A DNA stretch of 64,000 nucleotides. It comes from an uncultured Pseudovibrio sp. (GTDB taxonomy: Bacteria; Pseudomonadota; Alphaproteobacteria; Rhizobiales; Stappiaceae). The stretch spans positions 1-64,000 of the forward strand of contig CANMBS010000025.1 of assembly GCA_947496145.1 (NCBI GenBank), given 5' to 3'. Of this stretch, positions 35,631 through 44,395 are shown piece after piece. The position numbers and the translations under genes were made by a program. How positions within the stretch are numbered: position 1 is the stretch's first letter; every line of letters starts with the position of its first letter. Below the pieces are notes generated by a model that worked only from the letters and a program-made list of their open reading frames with translations, was not told where the DNA came from and did not search any database.

Positions 35631-37733
35631 TTAGCCCGCTCGTAAGAGCCTGATGGCTTCATCTCTGCCAAAGAGATACAGGAGGTGGCGCAAGGCGTCG
35701 CCTCTTTCTGTTTTCAGTTCCGGGTCCGTTGCCATTATGAGCTTTGCGTCATCTCTTGCAATTTCCATGAGATCAGCATGATCCTCAATCGACGCCAGTC
35801 TAAAGCCCGGTGAGCCGGATTGGCGGGTGCCCAGCAGCTCACCTTCACCGCGCAGGCGCAGGTCTTCTTCTGCAATCAGGAAGCCGTCATTGGTCTGGCG
35901 CAGGATATTCAGGCGAGCAGCAGCTGTTTCATTAAGCGGTGCTTTGAAGAGCAGCAGGCAGGAAGAAGCGAGGCTACCACGCCCCACGCGGCCTCGCAGC
36001 TGGTGAAGCTGGGCAAGGCCGAAACGTTCTGCATGCTCAATGACGATGATGGTTGCGTCAGGAACGTCAACGCCCACCTCGATCACCGTGGTGGCGACGA
36101 GGATGCGTGCATCGCCTTTTTTGAAGGCATCCATGGCAGCTTGCTTTTCATCGGCTTTCTGTCGTCCATGGACAAGCGCGACGACCGGACCGAGCGCGTT
36201 TTGCAAATCGTTGAAGCGTTCTTCAGCGGCGGCAAGGTCGATCTTTTCGGATTCTTCGACGAGCGGGCAGACCCAGTAGATCTTCTGGCCCTGAGCGATC
36301 ATCACCTCAAGGCGATCCACCACTTCGCCGATGCGGTCCAGTGAAATGGAGACGGTTTTAATTTCCTGACGTCCCTTTGGCTTATCTGTCAGGCGGGAGA
36401 CGTCCATATCGCCGAAATAAGAGAGTACCAGTGTGCGCGGGATTGGAGTTGCGGTCATAACCAGCACATCCACATGTGCGCCCTTGGAGGAGAGAGCAAG
36501 GCGCTGGTGGACACCAAAGCGGTGCTGTTCGTCAACGATGGTGATACCAAGGTCTTTAAAACTGACTGTGGACTGGAAGAGGGCGTGGGTGCCGACGATG
36601 AGGTCGATCTCGCCCGCTTCCAGTGCTTCACCGATTTCTCTTTTGGTTTTGGCGGTATCTTTGCCTGACAAGACAGCTGCGCGGATGCCTGCTGCGTCAC
36701 AAAGGGGTTTCATAGAGGCGTAGTGCTGGCGGGCAAGGATGTCTGTAGGTGCCATCATGGCGGCTTGCCCTCCGGTCTCAATCACCGCTGCCATTGCCAT
36801 CAGGCCAACGACGGTTTTACCCGAACCTACGTCACCTTGCAGGAGGCGTAGCATGCGGGTTGGTTCTTCCAGGTCGGCGAAGATTTCCTTCAACGCTTCT
36901 TCCTGACCACCTGTCAGTTCAAACGGGAGCGCGGAAAGGATCTTCCGGCGTAGTGAGCCGTCGCCTTTGCGGGCTTTGCCGCCCATGTGGCGCAAAGAGT
37001 TGCGCACCAAGGCCAGTGCAAGCTGGTTGGCGAGGAACTCATCATAGGCCAGACGTGCTCGGGATTTTCCTTCTGGTGCGAGGTCTCTGGCGTCTTCTGG
37101 TTTATGGATTGAACGCAAGGCCACGTCGAAAGGCGGGAAATCGCGTTGATCTACAAAGGATTGGTTCTGCCACTCTGGCATTTGAGGGAGGAATTGAAGA
37201 GCTGTTCCCATGGCGCGTTGGAGCGTTTTGGAGGCAAGACCTGCCGTCATCGGGTAGACCGGCTCGACAAGAGGCAGGTTCTCTGCTTCTTCCTCTGAGA
37301 CCATGTGGTCTGGATGCACCATCTGGGCGCGTTCTTTGAACCATTCGACTTTGCCGGAGATAATCCGCTTTTCACCAACAGGCAGAGTGCGTTGCAAGTA
37401 ATCTCCACGAGCGTGGAAGAACACCAGTTCGATAGCGCCAGTTTCATCATGAGCCAGAACTTTATATGGCGCGCGACTGTTTCGAGGCGGAGCGCGGTGC
37501 TGATCAATATGCAAAACCAGTGTTACGATTTCACCTTCTGGAGAGCCTGCAACGCCGGGGCGCAGGCGGCGGTCAATTACATTGACCGGTACGTGGAAAA
37601 GCAGGTCTGAAATGCGGGCTTCACGGTCCGGGCTGCCAACAAGCAGATTGGTTATGGTCTTTGCAATCTTTGGGCCAATGCCCGGAAGCTTGGTGACTGA
37701 AGCGAAAAGAGGATCAAGGCGAGTAGGGCGCAT
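35631..37733 (-). CDS. recG: ATP-dependent DNA helicase RecG
   Basis: 700 aa from ATG 37733. The frame is open upstream to 38249, but that part is antisense to sdhE and is not RecG-like. RecG reverses stalled replication forks. It has an N-terminal helical and wedge/OB region (L-L-F-H-V-P). The helicase core carries Walker A GDVGSGKT (about 300), the DEQH box (V-D-E-Q-H-R-F-G, about 400) and M-T-A-T-P-I-P-R-T. The late R-G-R-V-G-R-G motif VI and the TRG-like hairpin follow. It is divergent from sdhE. Confidence 0.96.
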   Translation of the reverse strand: MRPTRLDPLFASVTKLPGIGPKIAKTITNLLVGSPDREARISDLLFHVPVNVIDRRLRPGVAGSPEGEIVTLVLHIDQHRAPPRNSRAPYKVLAHDETGAIELVFFHARGDYLQRTLPVGEKRIISGKVEWFKERAQMVHPDHMVSEEEAENLPLVEPVYPMTAGLASKTLQRAMGTALQFLPQMPEWQNQSFVDQRDFPPFDVALRSIHKPEDARDLAPEGKSRARLAYDEFLANQLALALVRNSLRHMGGKARKGDGSLRRKILSALPFELTGGQEEALKEIFADLEEPTRMLRLLQGDVGSGKTVVGLMAMAAVIETGGQAAMMAPTDILARQHYASMKPLCDAAGIRAAVLSGKDTAKTKREIGEALEAGEIDLIVGTHALFQSTVSFKDLGITIVDEQHRFGVHQRLALSSKGAHVDVLVMTATPIPRTLVLSYFGDMDVSRLTDKPKGRQEIKTVSISLDRIGEVVDRLEVMIAQGQKIYWVCPLVEESEKIDLAAAEERFNDLQNALGPVVALVHGRQKADEKQAAMDAFKKGDARILVATTVIEVGVDVPDATIIVIEHAERFGLAQLHQLRGRVGRGSLASSCLLLFKAPLNETAAARLNILRQTNDGFLIAEEDLRLRGEGELLGTRQSGSPGFRLASIEDHADLMEIARDDAKLIMATDPELKTERGDALRHLLYLFGRDEAIRLLRAG

Positions 37734-37904
37734 ACCATGTAGACCAGAACGTGAACAGTTAATCTGATCTGTGCCATGTTCCCCGCATTTGTGCAACGCC
37801 CTTAAGAAAACACTGACAGATGAAAATAAGGGTTGTATACAGGCGAAGCAATTTTGCCCTATCTGTTTGCAGGTAGTGCCAATGACCTTTCTGGGGGAAT
37901 GATG

Positions 37905-38210
37905 ATGGATCAGAGTGCGCAGAACAAAGATCAAAACGAGAACGTAGAGCTGGATAATCGCCGGAAGCGCATTGTTTTTCGTTGTCACCACCGTGGCATG
38001 AAAGAAATGGACATTATGCTGGGCGGATATGTTGAAAAGCATATTGTGCAGATGAATGACGCAGAACTTGATGAGCTGGAGGTGTTCCTGCAGCATCATG
38101 ATCAGGACCTGTTCTCCTGGTTTATTGGCACCAAGCCGGTTCCTGCTGAAGCTGACACGGAGCTTTTCCGCAAAATCCTGAATTACTACAAGGATAAGAA
38201 TGAAGCCTAA
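37905..38210 (+). CDS. sdhE: Succinate dehydrogenase flavinylation factor SdhE
   Basis: 101 aa from the third of three consecutive ATGs (37899, 37902, 37905). The GGGGG at 37893-37897 gives the third one the best spacing. The family motif H-R-G-M-K-E-M-D is present (the RGxxE signature that contacts SdhA), with R-R-K-R-I-V-F-R-C before it and W-F-I-G later. It promotes covalent FAD attachment to succinate dehydrogenase. The recG-sdhE-mfd order is common in Alphaproteobacteria. Confidence 0.92.
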   Translation: MDQSAQNKDQNENVELDNRRKRIVFRCHHRGMKEMDIMLGGYVEKHIVQMNDAELDELEVFLQHHDQDLFSWFIGTKPVPAEADTELFRKILNYYKDKNEA

Positions 38211-38279
38211 GTGCTTTGAGGCATTTGTCTCTCTTGTCCTCAAGGTCAAGAAATACCCTTTCGCTAAAGATAAATAAGG

Positions 38280-41200
38280 TTGTGCTGTCCTGTGTTTGAA
38301 AGTCTGCTGACAAAAGGTGAAAACATAACACTTTCCTCTGTTCCTGATGGAGCGGAGGCTTATGTGCTTTCAAAGGTGCTTGCTGAAGTTAAAGAGGGCG
38401 GGCTGGCGCTGACATATGTTGCACGGGATGCAACCCGGATGGCTGCGCTCACGGAAGCGCTGGGCTTTTTTGCGCCGGATGTGGAGGTGCTACAGCTCCC
38501 GGCATGGGACTGCCTGCCGTATGACCGTGTGTCGCCTCACGGAGCGATTGTTGCGCGGCGTTTGCTGACATTGCTTCGCCTTGCCAAGGGCTTGCCGAAG
38601 AAAAAGAAGTTTGTGCTGATCACCACGGTCAATGCAGCTTTGCAGCGGATGCCGGTGCGGGACTGGACGTCCAGTCATATTCTTTCCTTCACGCCAGGTA
38701 ATCGCGTTAATCCTGACAAGATCATCAAGTGGTTGGAAATTAACGGCTTTGCGCGAACGCCGACAGTACGGGAGACGGGTGAATATGCGGTGCGTGGGGG
38801 GATTATTGATCTGTTCTCACCAGCGACCAAAGAGCCCGTGCGTCTGGACTTCTTCGGAGATACGCTGGAGTCTATTCGCTCGTTTGATACGGACAGTCAA
38901 AGAACACTTGCTCAGAAGAAGGGGCTTACGCTTGTTCCTATGAGTGAGATCATTCTTGATCCGGATACGATCTCGCGCTTTCGGCGTAATTACGTGACCA
39001 CTTTCGGTGCCGCTGGGCCAGATGACGTGCTTTATCAGTCCATTAGTGAGGGGCGACGCTATGCGGGAATGGAGCACTGGTTACCTTTGTTCCACGACAA
39101 GCTCGCGAACCTGTTTGATTATATTGGTGATGTTCCTGTCGTTCTGGATGCCAATGCAGAAGATATGATCAAGGAACGGCTTGAGCAGGTAGAGGAGCAT
39201 TTCGGTGCGCGTCAGGATGGGCTGAATAACAAGGCGCTCTCTGCGGGAGTGCCGTATAAGCCAATTCCTCCAGTTTCCATTTATCTGCAGGACGCTGAAT
39301 TTGGTTCATGCGTTGCGGACAGAGCTTCTGCGCAGATATCCCCGTTTGCCATGCCTCCGGGCACGGGTAAGACGGCTATCGATATGGGAGGTCGTCAGGG
39401 GCGCAACTTTGCGGCTGAACGTGCTGCCGGGGACGTGAATATTTTCGATGCGCTCTCCACCCATGTGGCGTCTCTTGCCAAAGAAGGTAAAAGAGCTGTG
39501 CTTTCCTGCTGGAGTGAGGGGTCCAGAGAGCGGCTGGCGCAAGTATTAAGCGATCACGGTTTGGACCGGACCGGATATGCTGGGCATTCTGGTGAGCTTG
39601 CTAAGGTTCCTGATGGACTGACAGCGCTTATCATTCTTGGCCTTGAGCATGGCTTTGAGATTGATGATCTGGCTTTCATTGGCGAGCAGGATATCCTCGG
39701 TGACCGTCTGGTGCGTCAGCGTCGGCGAAAGTCAAAAGGAGCTAATGTTTTAACTGAGGCTTCTGCATTGTCGCCGGGTGATCTGGTTGTGCATGTGGAG
39801 CATGGTATCGGGCGCTTTATCGGGCTGAAGACCATTGAGGCTGTTGGGGCTCCCCATGATTGTCTGGAGCTGCAATATGCGGGTTCTGACAAGCTTTACC
39901 TGCCGGTTGAGAACATTGAGCTGCTGACGCGCTATGGCTCAGAAGATCAGGAAGTTCAGTTAGATAAGCTTGGCGGCGGGGCGTGGCAGGCTCGTAAAGC
40001 CAAGATGAAGAAGCGCATTCTTGAGATTGCAGATGGGCTGATCAAGATTGCAGCTGAACGGGCTTTGCGAACGGCTCCGGCGATTACGGCACCTGAAGGG
40101 GCTTATGACGAGTTTTCTGCGCGGTTTGTTTATGACGAGACTGATGACCAGATGACGGCGATTGAGTCCGTGTTTGACGATATGGCGTCTGGTCGTCCGA
40201 TGGACCGGCTGATTTGCGGGGATGTGGGCTTTGGTAAGACGGAAGTTGCTTTAAGAGCAGCGTTTTTGGCGGCGATGTCTGGAAGGCAAGTGGCTGTGGT
40301 TGTACCGACGACGCTTTTGGCGCGGCAGCATTACCGGACGTTTGCGGATCGCTTTAACGGGTTGCCTATTGTTGTACGGCAAGCATCAAGACTTGTCCCC
40401 GGTAAGGAGCTCAGTGAGACCAAGAAGGGGCTGAAGGACGGCTCTGTTGATGTTGTTGTCGGTACACATGCGCTTTTAGGAAAAGCGATTGGTTTCAGAG
40501 ACTTGGGACTTCTGATCATTGATGAGGAGCAGCATTTTGGGGTGAAGCATAAAGAACGGTTGAAAGAGCTGAAAAGTGATGTTCACGTTCTGACGCTTTC
40601 TGCGACCCCGATTCCTCGTACCTTACAATTGGCGCTGACGGGTGTTCGTGAGCTTTCCCTGATTGCGACACCACCGGTGGATCGTCTGGCGGTGCGTTCG
40701 TTTATATCCCCGTTCGACCCGATGGTTATCCGCGAGAGCCTGCTGCGTGAGCACTATCGTGGGGGGCAGAGTTTTTATGTGTGTCCGCGTGTGTCTGATC
40801 TGGCGGAGGTGAGGGCGTTCTTAGAAGAGAATGTGCCTGAAGTTAAAGTGGTTTCTGCGCATGGTCAGATGCCTCCGGGGGAGCTAGATGACATCATGAA
40901 TGCTTTCTATGAAGGCAAGTTTGATGTGCTTCTGGCGACGACTATTGTGGAGTCCGGTCTGGACATACCAAACGCGAATACTTTGATTGTGCACCGCTCA
41001 GACATGTTTGGGCTTGCGCAGCTCTATCAGATCCGTGGACGGGTGGGGCGATCCAAGACGCGGGCTTATGCTCTGTTTACAGTTCCTGCCAATAAGACGC
41101 TGACGGCTACGGCTGAGCGTCGTCTTAAGGTGTTGCAAAGTCTTGAGAATTTGGGTGCGGGTTTTCAGCTTGCTTCGCATGATCTGGATATTCGCGGAGC

Positions 41201-41780
41201 GGGTAATTTGCTTGGGGAAGAGCAGTCCGGGCATATTAAGGAGGTTGGGTTTGAGCTTTACCAGCAGATGCTGGAGGAGGCGGTTGCTCAGCTCAAATCG
41301 GGCGGTGAGGACTTTCAGGAGGAGCAGTGGTCGCCGCAAATTGCTATCGGCACGCCGGTTCTTATCCCCGATACGTATGTACCTGACCTGCAATTGCGCC
41401 TTGAGCTTTATCGCCGTCTGGCGGACCTTGTAGAGCTTGACGAGATTGACGGCTTTGGGGCCGAGATGATTGACCGCTTCGGGCCACTTCCTGAGGAAGT
41501 TCAACACCTTCTGAAGATTGTTTACATCAAGGGGTTGTGCCGCAAAGCGAATGTTGAAAAGATTGACGCTGGGCCGAAGGGTATTGTGATCGGCTTCCGC
41601 AATGGCGAGTTCAACAATCCGGCGGGGCTGGTATCCTACATCGCAGAGCAAACTATCCTCGCCAAGATTCGCCCGGATCAGAAAGTGGTGCTGACCCGCG
41701 ACTGGCCGTCTGCGGATGATCGCCTTAAGGGGACGGCAGCGGTGTTGATTAAGCTCACTCGGCTGGCTGAGAACGCCTAA
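38280..41780 (+). CDS. mfd: Transcription-repair coupling factor Mfd
   Basis: 1166 aa from TTG 38280, or 1162 from GTG 38292, which fits the usual F-E-S-L-L start better. Mfd removes stalled RNA polymerase and recruits UvrA. Domains in order: UvrB-like D1/D2 (V-P-D-G-A-E-A, W-D-C-L-P-Y-D-R); the RNA polymerase-interaction domain with V-E-H-G-I-G-R-F (about 505); the translocase with Walker A GDVGFGKTE (about 647), DEEQH (about 749) and S-A-T-P-I-P-R-T-L-Q; R-G-R-V-G-R; and a C-terminal TRCF domain with L-R-L-E-L-Y-R-R. A terminator follows it. Confidence 0.96.
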   Translation: MCCPVFESLLTKGENITLSSVPDGAEAYVLSKVLAEVKEGGLALTYVARDATRMAALTEALGFFAPDVEVLQLPAWDCLPYDRVSPHGAIVARRLLTLLRLAKGLPKKKKFVLITTVNAALQRMPVRDWTSSHILSFTPGNRVNPDKIIKWLEINGFARTPTVRETGEYAVRGGIIDLFSPATKEPVRLDFFGDTLESIRSFDTDSQRTLAQKKGLTLVPMSEIILDPDTISRFRRNYVTTFGAAGPDDVLYQSISEGRRYAGMEHWLPLFHDKLANLFDYIGDVPVVLDANAEDMIKERLEQVEEHFGARQDGLNNKALSAGVPYKPIPPVSIYLQDAEFGSCVADRASAQISPFAMPPGTGKTAIDMGGRQGRNFAAERAAGDVNIFDALSTHVASLAKEGKRAVLSCWSEGSRERLAQVLSDHGLDRTGYAGHSGELAKVPDGLTALIILGLEHGFEIDDLAFIGEQDILGDRLVRQRRRKSKGANVLTEASALSPGDLVVHVEHGIGRFIGLKTIEAVGAPHDCLELQYAGSDKLYLPVENIELLTRYGSEDQEVQLDKLGGGAWQARKAKMKKRILEIADGLIKIAAERALRTAPAITAPEGAYDEFSARFVYDETDDQMTAIESVFDDMASGRPMDRLICGDVGFGKTEVALRAAFLAAMSGRQVAVVVPTTLLARQHYRTFADRFNGLPIVVRQASRLVPGKELSETKKGLKDGSVDVVVGTHALLGKAIGFRDLGLLIIDEEQHFGVKHKERLKELKSDVHVLTLSATPIPRTLQLALTGVRELSLIATPPVDRLAVRSFISPFDPMVIRESLLREHYRGGQSFYVCPRVSDLAEVRAFLEENVPEVKVVSAHGQMPPGELDDIMNAFYEGKFDVLLATTIVESGLDIPNANTLIVHRSDMFGLAQLYQIRGRVGRSKTRAYALFTVPANKTLTATAERRLKVLQSLENLGAGFQLASHDLDIRGAGNLLGEEQSGHIKEVGFELYQQMLEEAVAQLKSGGEDFQEEQWSPQIAIGTPVLIPDTYVPDLQLRLELYRRLADLVELDEIDGFGAEMIDRFGPLPEEVQHLLKIVYIKGLCRKANVEKIDAGPKGIVIGFRNGEFNNPAGLVSYIAEQTILAKIRPDQKVVLTRDWPSADDRLKGTAAVLIKLTRLAENA

Positions 41781-41802
41781 AACCGATTTTTGAAGTTATC
41801 TA

Positions 41803-41838
41803 ACGGGAATCTATAGCAGATTCCCGTTTTGCGTTTTT
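41803..41838 (+). terminator. Rho-independent terminator after mfd
   Basis: ACGGGAATCT pairs with AGATTCCCGT across a 5-base loop. TTTTGCGTTTTTA follows. The stem begins 22 bases after the mfd stop codon. Confidence 0.85.
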
Positions 41839-41963
41839 ATGTGCACGGGTTTGCGTTTTTTGCGTTGATCTTGAACGGTTTTGTTGTGCGTGTGGCCTTG
41901 GGTGCCAAACGCCTGATTATTTCTTCAAAAAGTAATCCCCACAGGTCGTGAGGCGGGTTAAGC

Positions 41964-42344
41964 TTATGCAGTACGAGGGATGAGTGACACGCCGCTTGCT
42001 GCCATTGCGATGCCAAGCCAGGCTATTGGGGGCAGAACTTCACCAAGGATGCCCCAGGCGATGAGCTCTGCGGTTGGGGGGGCAGAAAAAAGCAGGGCCG
42101 ATACACGTGAGGCTTCACCGTGACGGAGCATGAACAGGAGCAATGAGACAGCGATGGCTGAATTTGCCAGAACCAGATATGCGGTTGAAATGGCAAGCTC
42201 AGATGTTGGCTCATAAGCAAAGCCTACTACAATGAAGGCGAGGGAGAGGTAAAAGAGTATTCCGACTGCATATTGTACATTGTTGTTCGTGACCAGATTG
42301 ATGGCGGTTGCATATCTTTTTTCGAACAGGGTCATGCTTGCCAT
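41964..42344 (-). pseudogene. DMT/EamA transporter, C-terminal half only
   Basis: 126 aa. The sequence matches the second EamA domain of drug/metabolite-type exporters: L-F-E-K-R-Y near the start, V-Q-Y-A-V-G, then A-Y-L-V-L-A-N-S-A-I-A-V-S, S-A-L-L-F-S-A-P-P-T-A-E-L-I-A-W, L-G-I-A-M-A-A-S-G-V. It lacks the first five helices, so it cannot be a full transporter. Similarity ends near 42340, exactly where a plus-strand N-terminal half of the same kind begins. Confidence 0.7.
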
Positions 42345-42694
42345 TGCCTGGCAGATTGGGGAGGTCCCCGTGCTTGCCTCAATCTTTTACCGGTTTGCGA
42401 TTGCTGCTGTGCTAATGATTGTAGCTCTTGCCTTGCTCAGGCGTTATGTTGTTTTGCTGGCGCTTTGCCTGTTTAGTCTGAACTTCGTTGCGTTTTACAA
42501 TGCTACATCGCTTATTCCGTCGGGCCTCGTTTCTGTGATCTTTATTTGCTGAAGGGTTTGAATGGACGTTCACTGCAATAATCGGCGTTGCTTTTACACT
42601 TGCGGGTAATTTTGTGATGTTCAGTCAGCTGAAACAGCCGGTTCTCAAGGCCCTGCGGGAAACAGGGGGAGACGGGTATAAAGCTGATGGATAA
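42333..42694 (+). pseudogene. DMT/EamA transporter, N-terminal half only
   Basis: The open frame starts at 42280, but family-like sequence begins near 42335 with G-E-V-P-V-L-A-S-I-F-Y-R-F, then L-N-F-V-A-F-Y-N-A-T-S-L-I-P-S-G-L-V-S-V-I-F. It stops at 42552. In the next frame (from about 42548) the transporter continues as A-E-G-F-E-W-T-F-T-A-I-I-G-V-A-F-T-L-A-G-N-F-V-M-F and ends near 42694. So there is an internal deletion with a frameshift, and the start is gone. Head to head with the minus-strand C-terminal half. Confidence 0.65.
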
Positions 42695-42825
42695 AACGCG
42701 GTTTTTTTGTTCCTGTGAAAAATGAGCGATTACTCTCTACTTTCTGGTAAATCAGAAACTCTTGGTTAAGGGCGCTGTGAAATAGTGCTGGCATGTGACC
42801 ATTTTTGTAATGAGTAGGTCGGTCA

Positions 42826-43143
42826 GTGCTAGCTACCACACGTCAGCGGAAAGATTCCTTTCTAAAGAACCTCGTTGTCCCCGGGCTTGCAATAGGTGCG
42901 CTATGTTACTTCGCGTTTCATGCGCTCAATGGCGAGCTGGGGCTTGTAGGGCGTCCCCAGATTGAACATGAAATACTGGCTCTTGAACTGGAGCTGGAGG
43001 AGCTGCGTGCAGAGCGCTTGCAGTTGCAGCGCCGTGTTATGCTGCTTGATCCTGAAAGTCTGGATCCTGATATGGTGGATGAGCGTGCCCGTGCTTCTTT
43101 GAACCTGGTACATGCCAATGAGGTTGCAATCATCCTGAACTAA
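42826..43143 (+). CDS. ftsB: Cell division protein FtsB (septum formation initiator, DivIC family)
   Basis: 105 aa with a GTG start. One membrane helix (about 15-33) is followed by a coiled coil rich in leucine and glutamate (about 45-75) and a short C-terminal domain (L-D-P-D-M-V-D-E-R-A-R). This is the FtsB/DivIC layout for a protein of the divisome FtsQLB complex. Its place just before pdhA is common in Alphaproteobacteria. Confidence 0.85.
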   Translation: MLATTRQRKDSFLKNLVVPGLAIGALCYFAFHALNGELGLVGRPQIEHEILALELELEELRAERLQLQRRVMLLDPESLDPDMVDERARASLNLVHANEVAIILN

Positions 43144-43167
43144 AACATCACGTTGAATTAACTTGAT

Positions 43168-43209
43168 TTCAGTTCACTAAATAAAATTAACTGAATTTAG
43201 GTTAACTAA
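43168..43209. promoter_or_regulatory. Palindromic AT-rich region upstream of pdhA
   Basis: TTCAGTT (43168-43174) and AACTGAA (43189-43195) form an inverted repeat around 14 bases. TTAGGTTAACTAA (43197-43209) is a near-palindrome next to it. These are candidate operator sites for the pdh operon, which starts about 120 bases further on. The regulator is unknown. Confidence 0.4.
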
Positions 43210-43327
43210 AATAACGCTGGATTTTCAATTGGTTATGCCAATCCACAAGTGTTAAACCTGATGTTGGCTTTCGGTAGTCTCGGCGGTAGTGTGTTTTCAC
43301 CAATTCACGTCAAAAGAGACGAGGCTC

Positions 43328-44377
43328 ATGGCTGGAACTCAATCCAAGTCTTCAGGCGGTCGCGCTAAGAGCGCTACCAAAGCCCGCGGTGCACAGAAAA
43401 ATGTACCTGCGATCGCAGAATTTTCCAAGGAACAAGAGCTCGAAGCATATCGCGAGATGCTCTTTATCCGCCGTTTCGAAGAAAAGGCGGGGCAGCTTTA
43501 CGGTATGGGGCTGATCGGTGGTTTCTGTCACCTTTATATCGGTCAGGAAGCTGTTGTTGTTGGAATGGAGATGGCGAAGGAAAAAGGCGATCAGATGATC
43601 ACCTCTTACCGTGACCACGCTCACATGCTTGCTTGCGGTATGGACCCGAACGGTGTGATGGCCGAACTGACTGGTCGCCGCGGTGGCCTTTCCAAGGGTA
43701 AGGGCGGTTCCATGCATATGTTCTCCAAAGAACAGGAGTTCTATGGTGGACATGGTATCGTGGGTGCGCAGGTTGCACTGGGTACGGGCCTTGCTTTTGC
43801 AAACTCTTATAAAGAGAACGGCAAAGTTTCCATGGCGTTCTTCGGCGATGGCGCTGCCAACCAGGGTCAGGTTTATGAAAGCTTCAACATGGCGAAGCTG
43901 TGGAACCTGCCGGTGATCTATGTGATCGAGAACAACAAGTACGGCATGGGTACGTCTGTTGAGCGTGCTTCTTCCACAACTGATCTTTCCCAGCGCGGTG
44001 CCTCCTTCGGTATTCCGGGCGTTCAGGTGGACGGTATGGACGTGCGTGCGGTGAAAGCTGCGACCGACTATGCGATGGAATGGTGCCGCGAAGGCAACGG
44101 TCCTTACATCCTTGAGATGATCACCTACCGTTATCGTGGTCACTCCATGTCTGATCCTGCAAAATACCGCAGTAAAGATGAAGTCCAGAAGATGCGCTCT
44201 GAGCATGACCCGATTGAACAGGTTCGCGCTCGCCTTCTTGAAAAAGAATGGGCCAGCGAAGACGAACTGAAAGCGATTGATAAAGAAGTGCGCGGCGTTG
44301 TTGCTGCTTCTGCTGAGTTTGCACAGACTGATCCGGAGCCGGATGCATCTGAGCTTTACACAGACATCTTGCTTTAA
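43328..44377 (+). CDS. pdhA: Pyruvate dehydrogenase E1 component alpha subunit
   Basis: 349 aa from ATG 43328, preceded by GACGAGG. An upstream frame to 43289 is not family-like. Converts pyruvate to hydroxyethyl-ThDP as an alpha2beta2 E1 with PdhB. Visible: E-L-E-A-Y-R-E-M-L-F-I-R-R-F-E-E-K-A-G-Q-L-Y, G-G-H-G-I-V-G-A-Q-V, and the ThDP motif G-D-G-A-A-N-Q-G ... E-N-N-K-Y-G-M-G (from about residue 173). Y-R-Y-R-G-H-S-M-S-D-P matches the regulated serine loop in mitochondrial enzymes. First gene of the pdhA-pdhB-pdhC run. Confidence 0.96.
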   Translation: MAGTQSKSSGGRAKSATKARGAQKNVPAIAEFSKEQELEAYREMLFIRRFEEKAGQLYGMGLIGGFCHLYIGQEAVVVGMEMAKEKGDQMITSYRDHAHMLACGMDPNGVMAELTGRRGGLSKGKGGSMHMFSKEQEFYGGHGIVGAQVALGTGLAFANSYKENGKVSMAFFGDGAANQGQVYESFNMAKLWNLPVIYVIENNKYGMGTSVERASSTTDLSQRGASFGIPGVQVDGMDVRAVKAATDYAMEWCREGNGPYILEMITYRYRGHSMSDPAKYRSKDEVQKMRSEHDPIEQVRARLLEKEWASEDELKAIDKEVRGVVAASAEFAQTDPEPDASELYTDILL

Positions 44378-44395
44378 AGGTCGGGATACAAAATT

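Noticed and set aside
36749-37339. Plus-strand open frame of 196 codons inside recG
   Set aside because: Antisense shadow of the RecG helicase core.
37734-38249. N-terminal extension of RecG
   Set aside because: It runs antisense through sdhE and has no helicase-like sequence. ATG 37733 gives the usual length.
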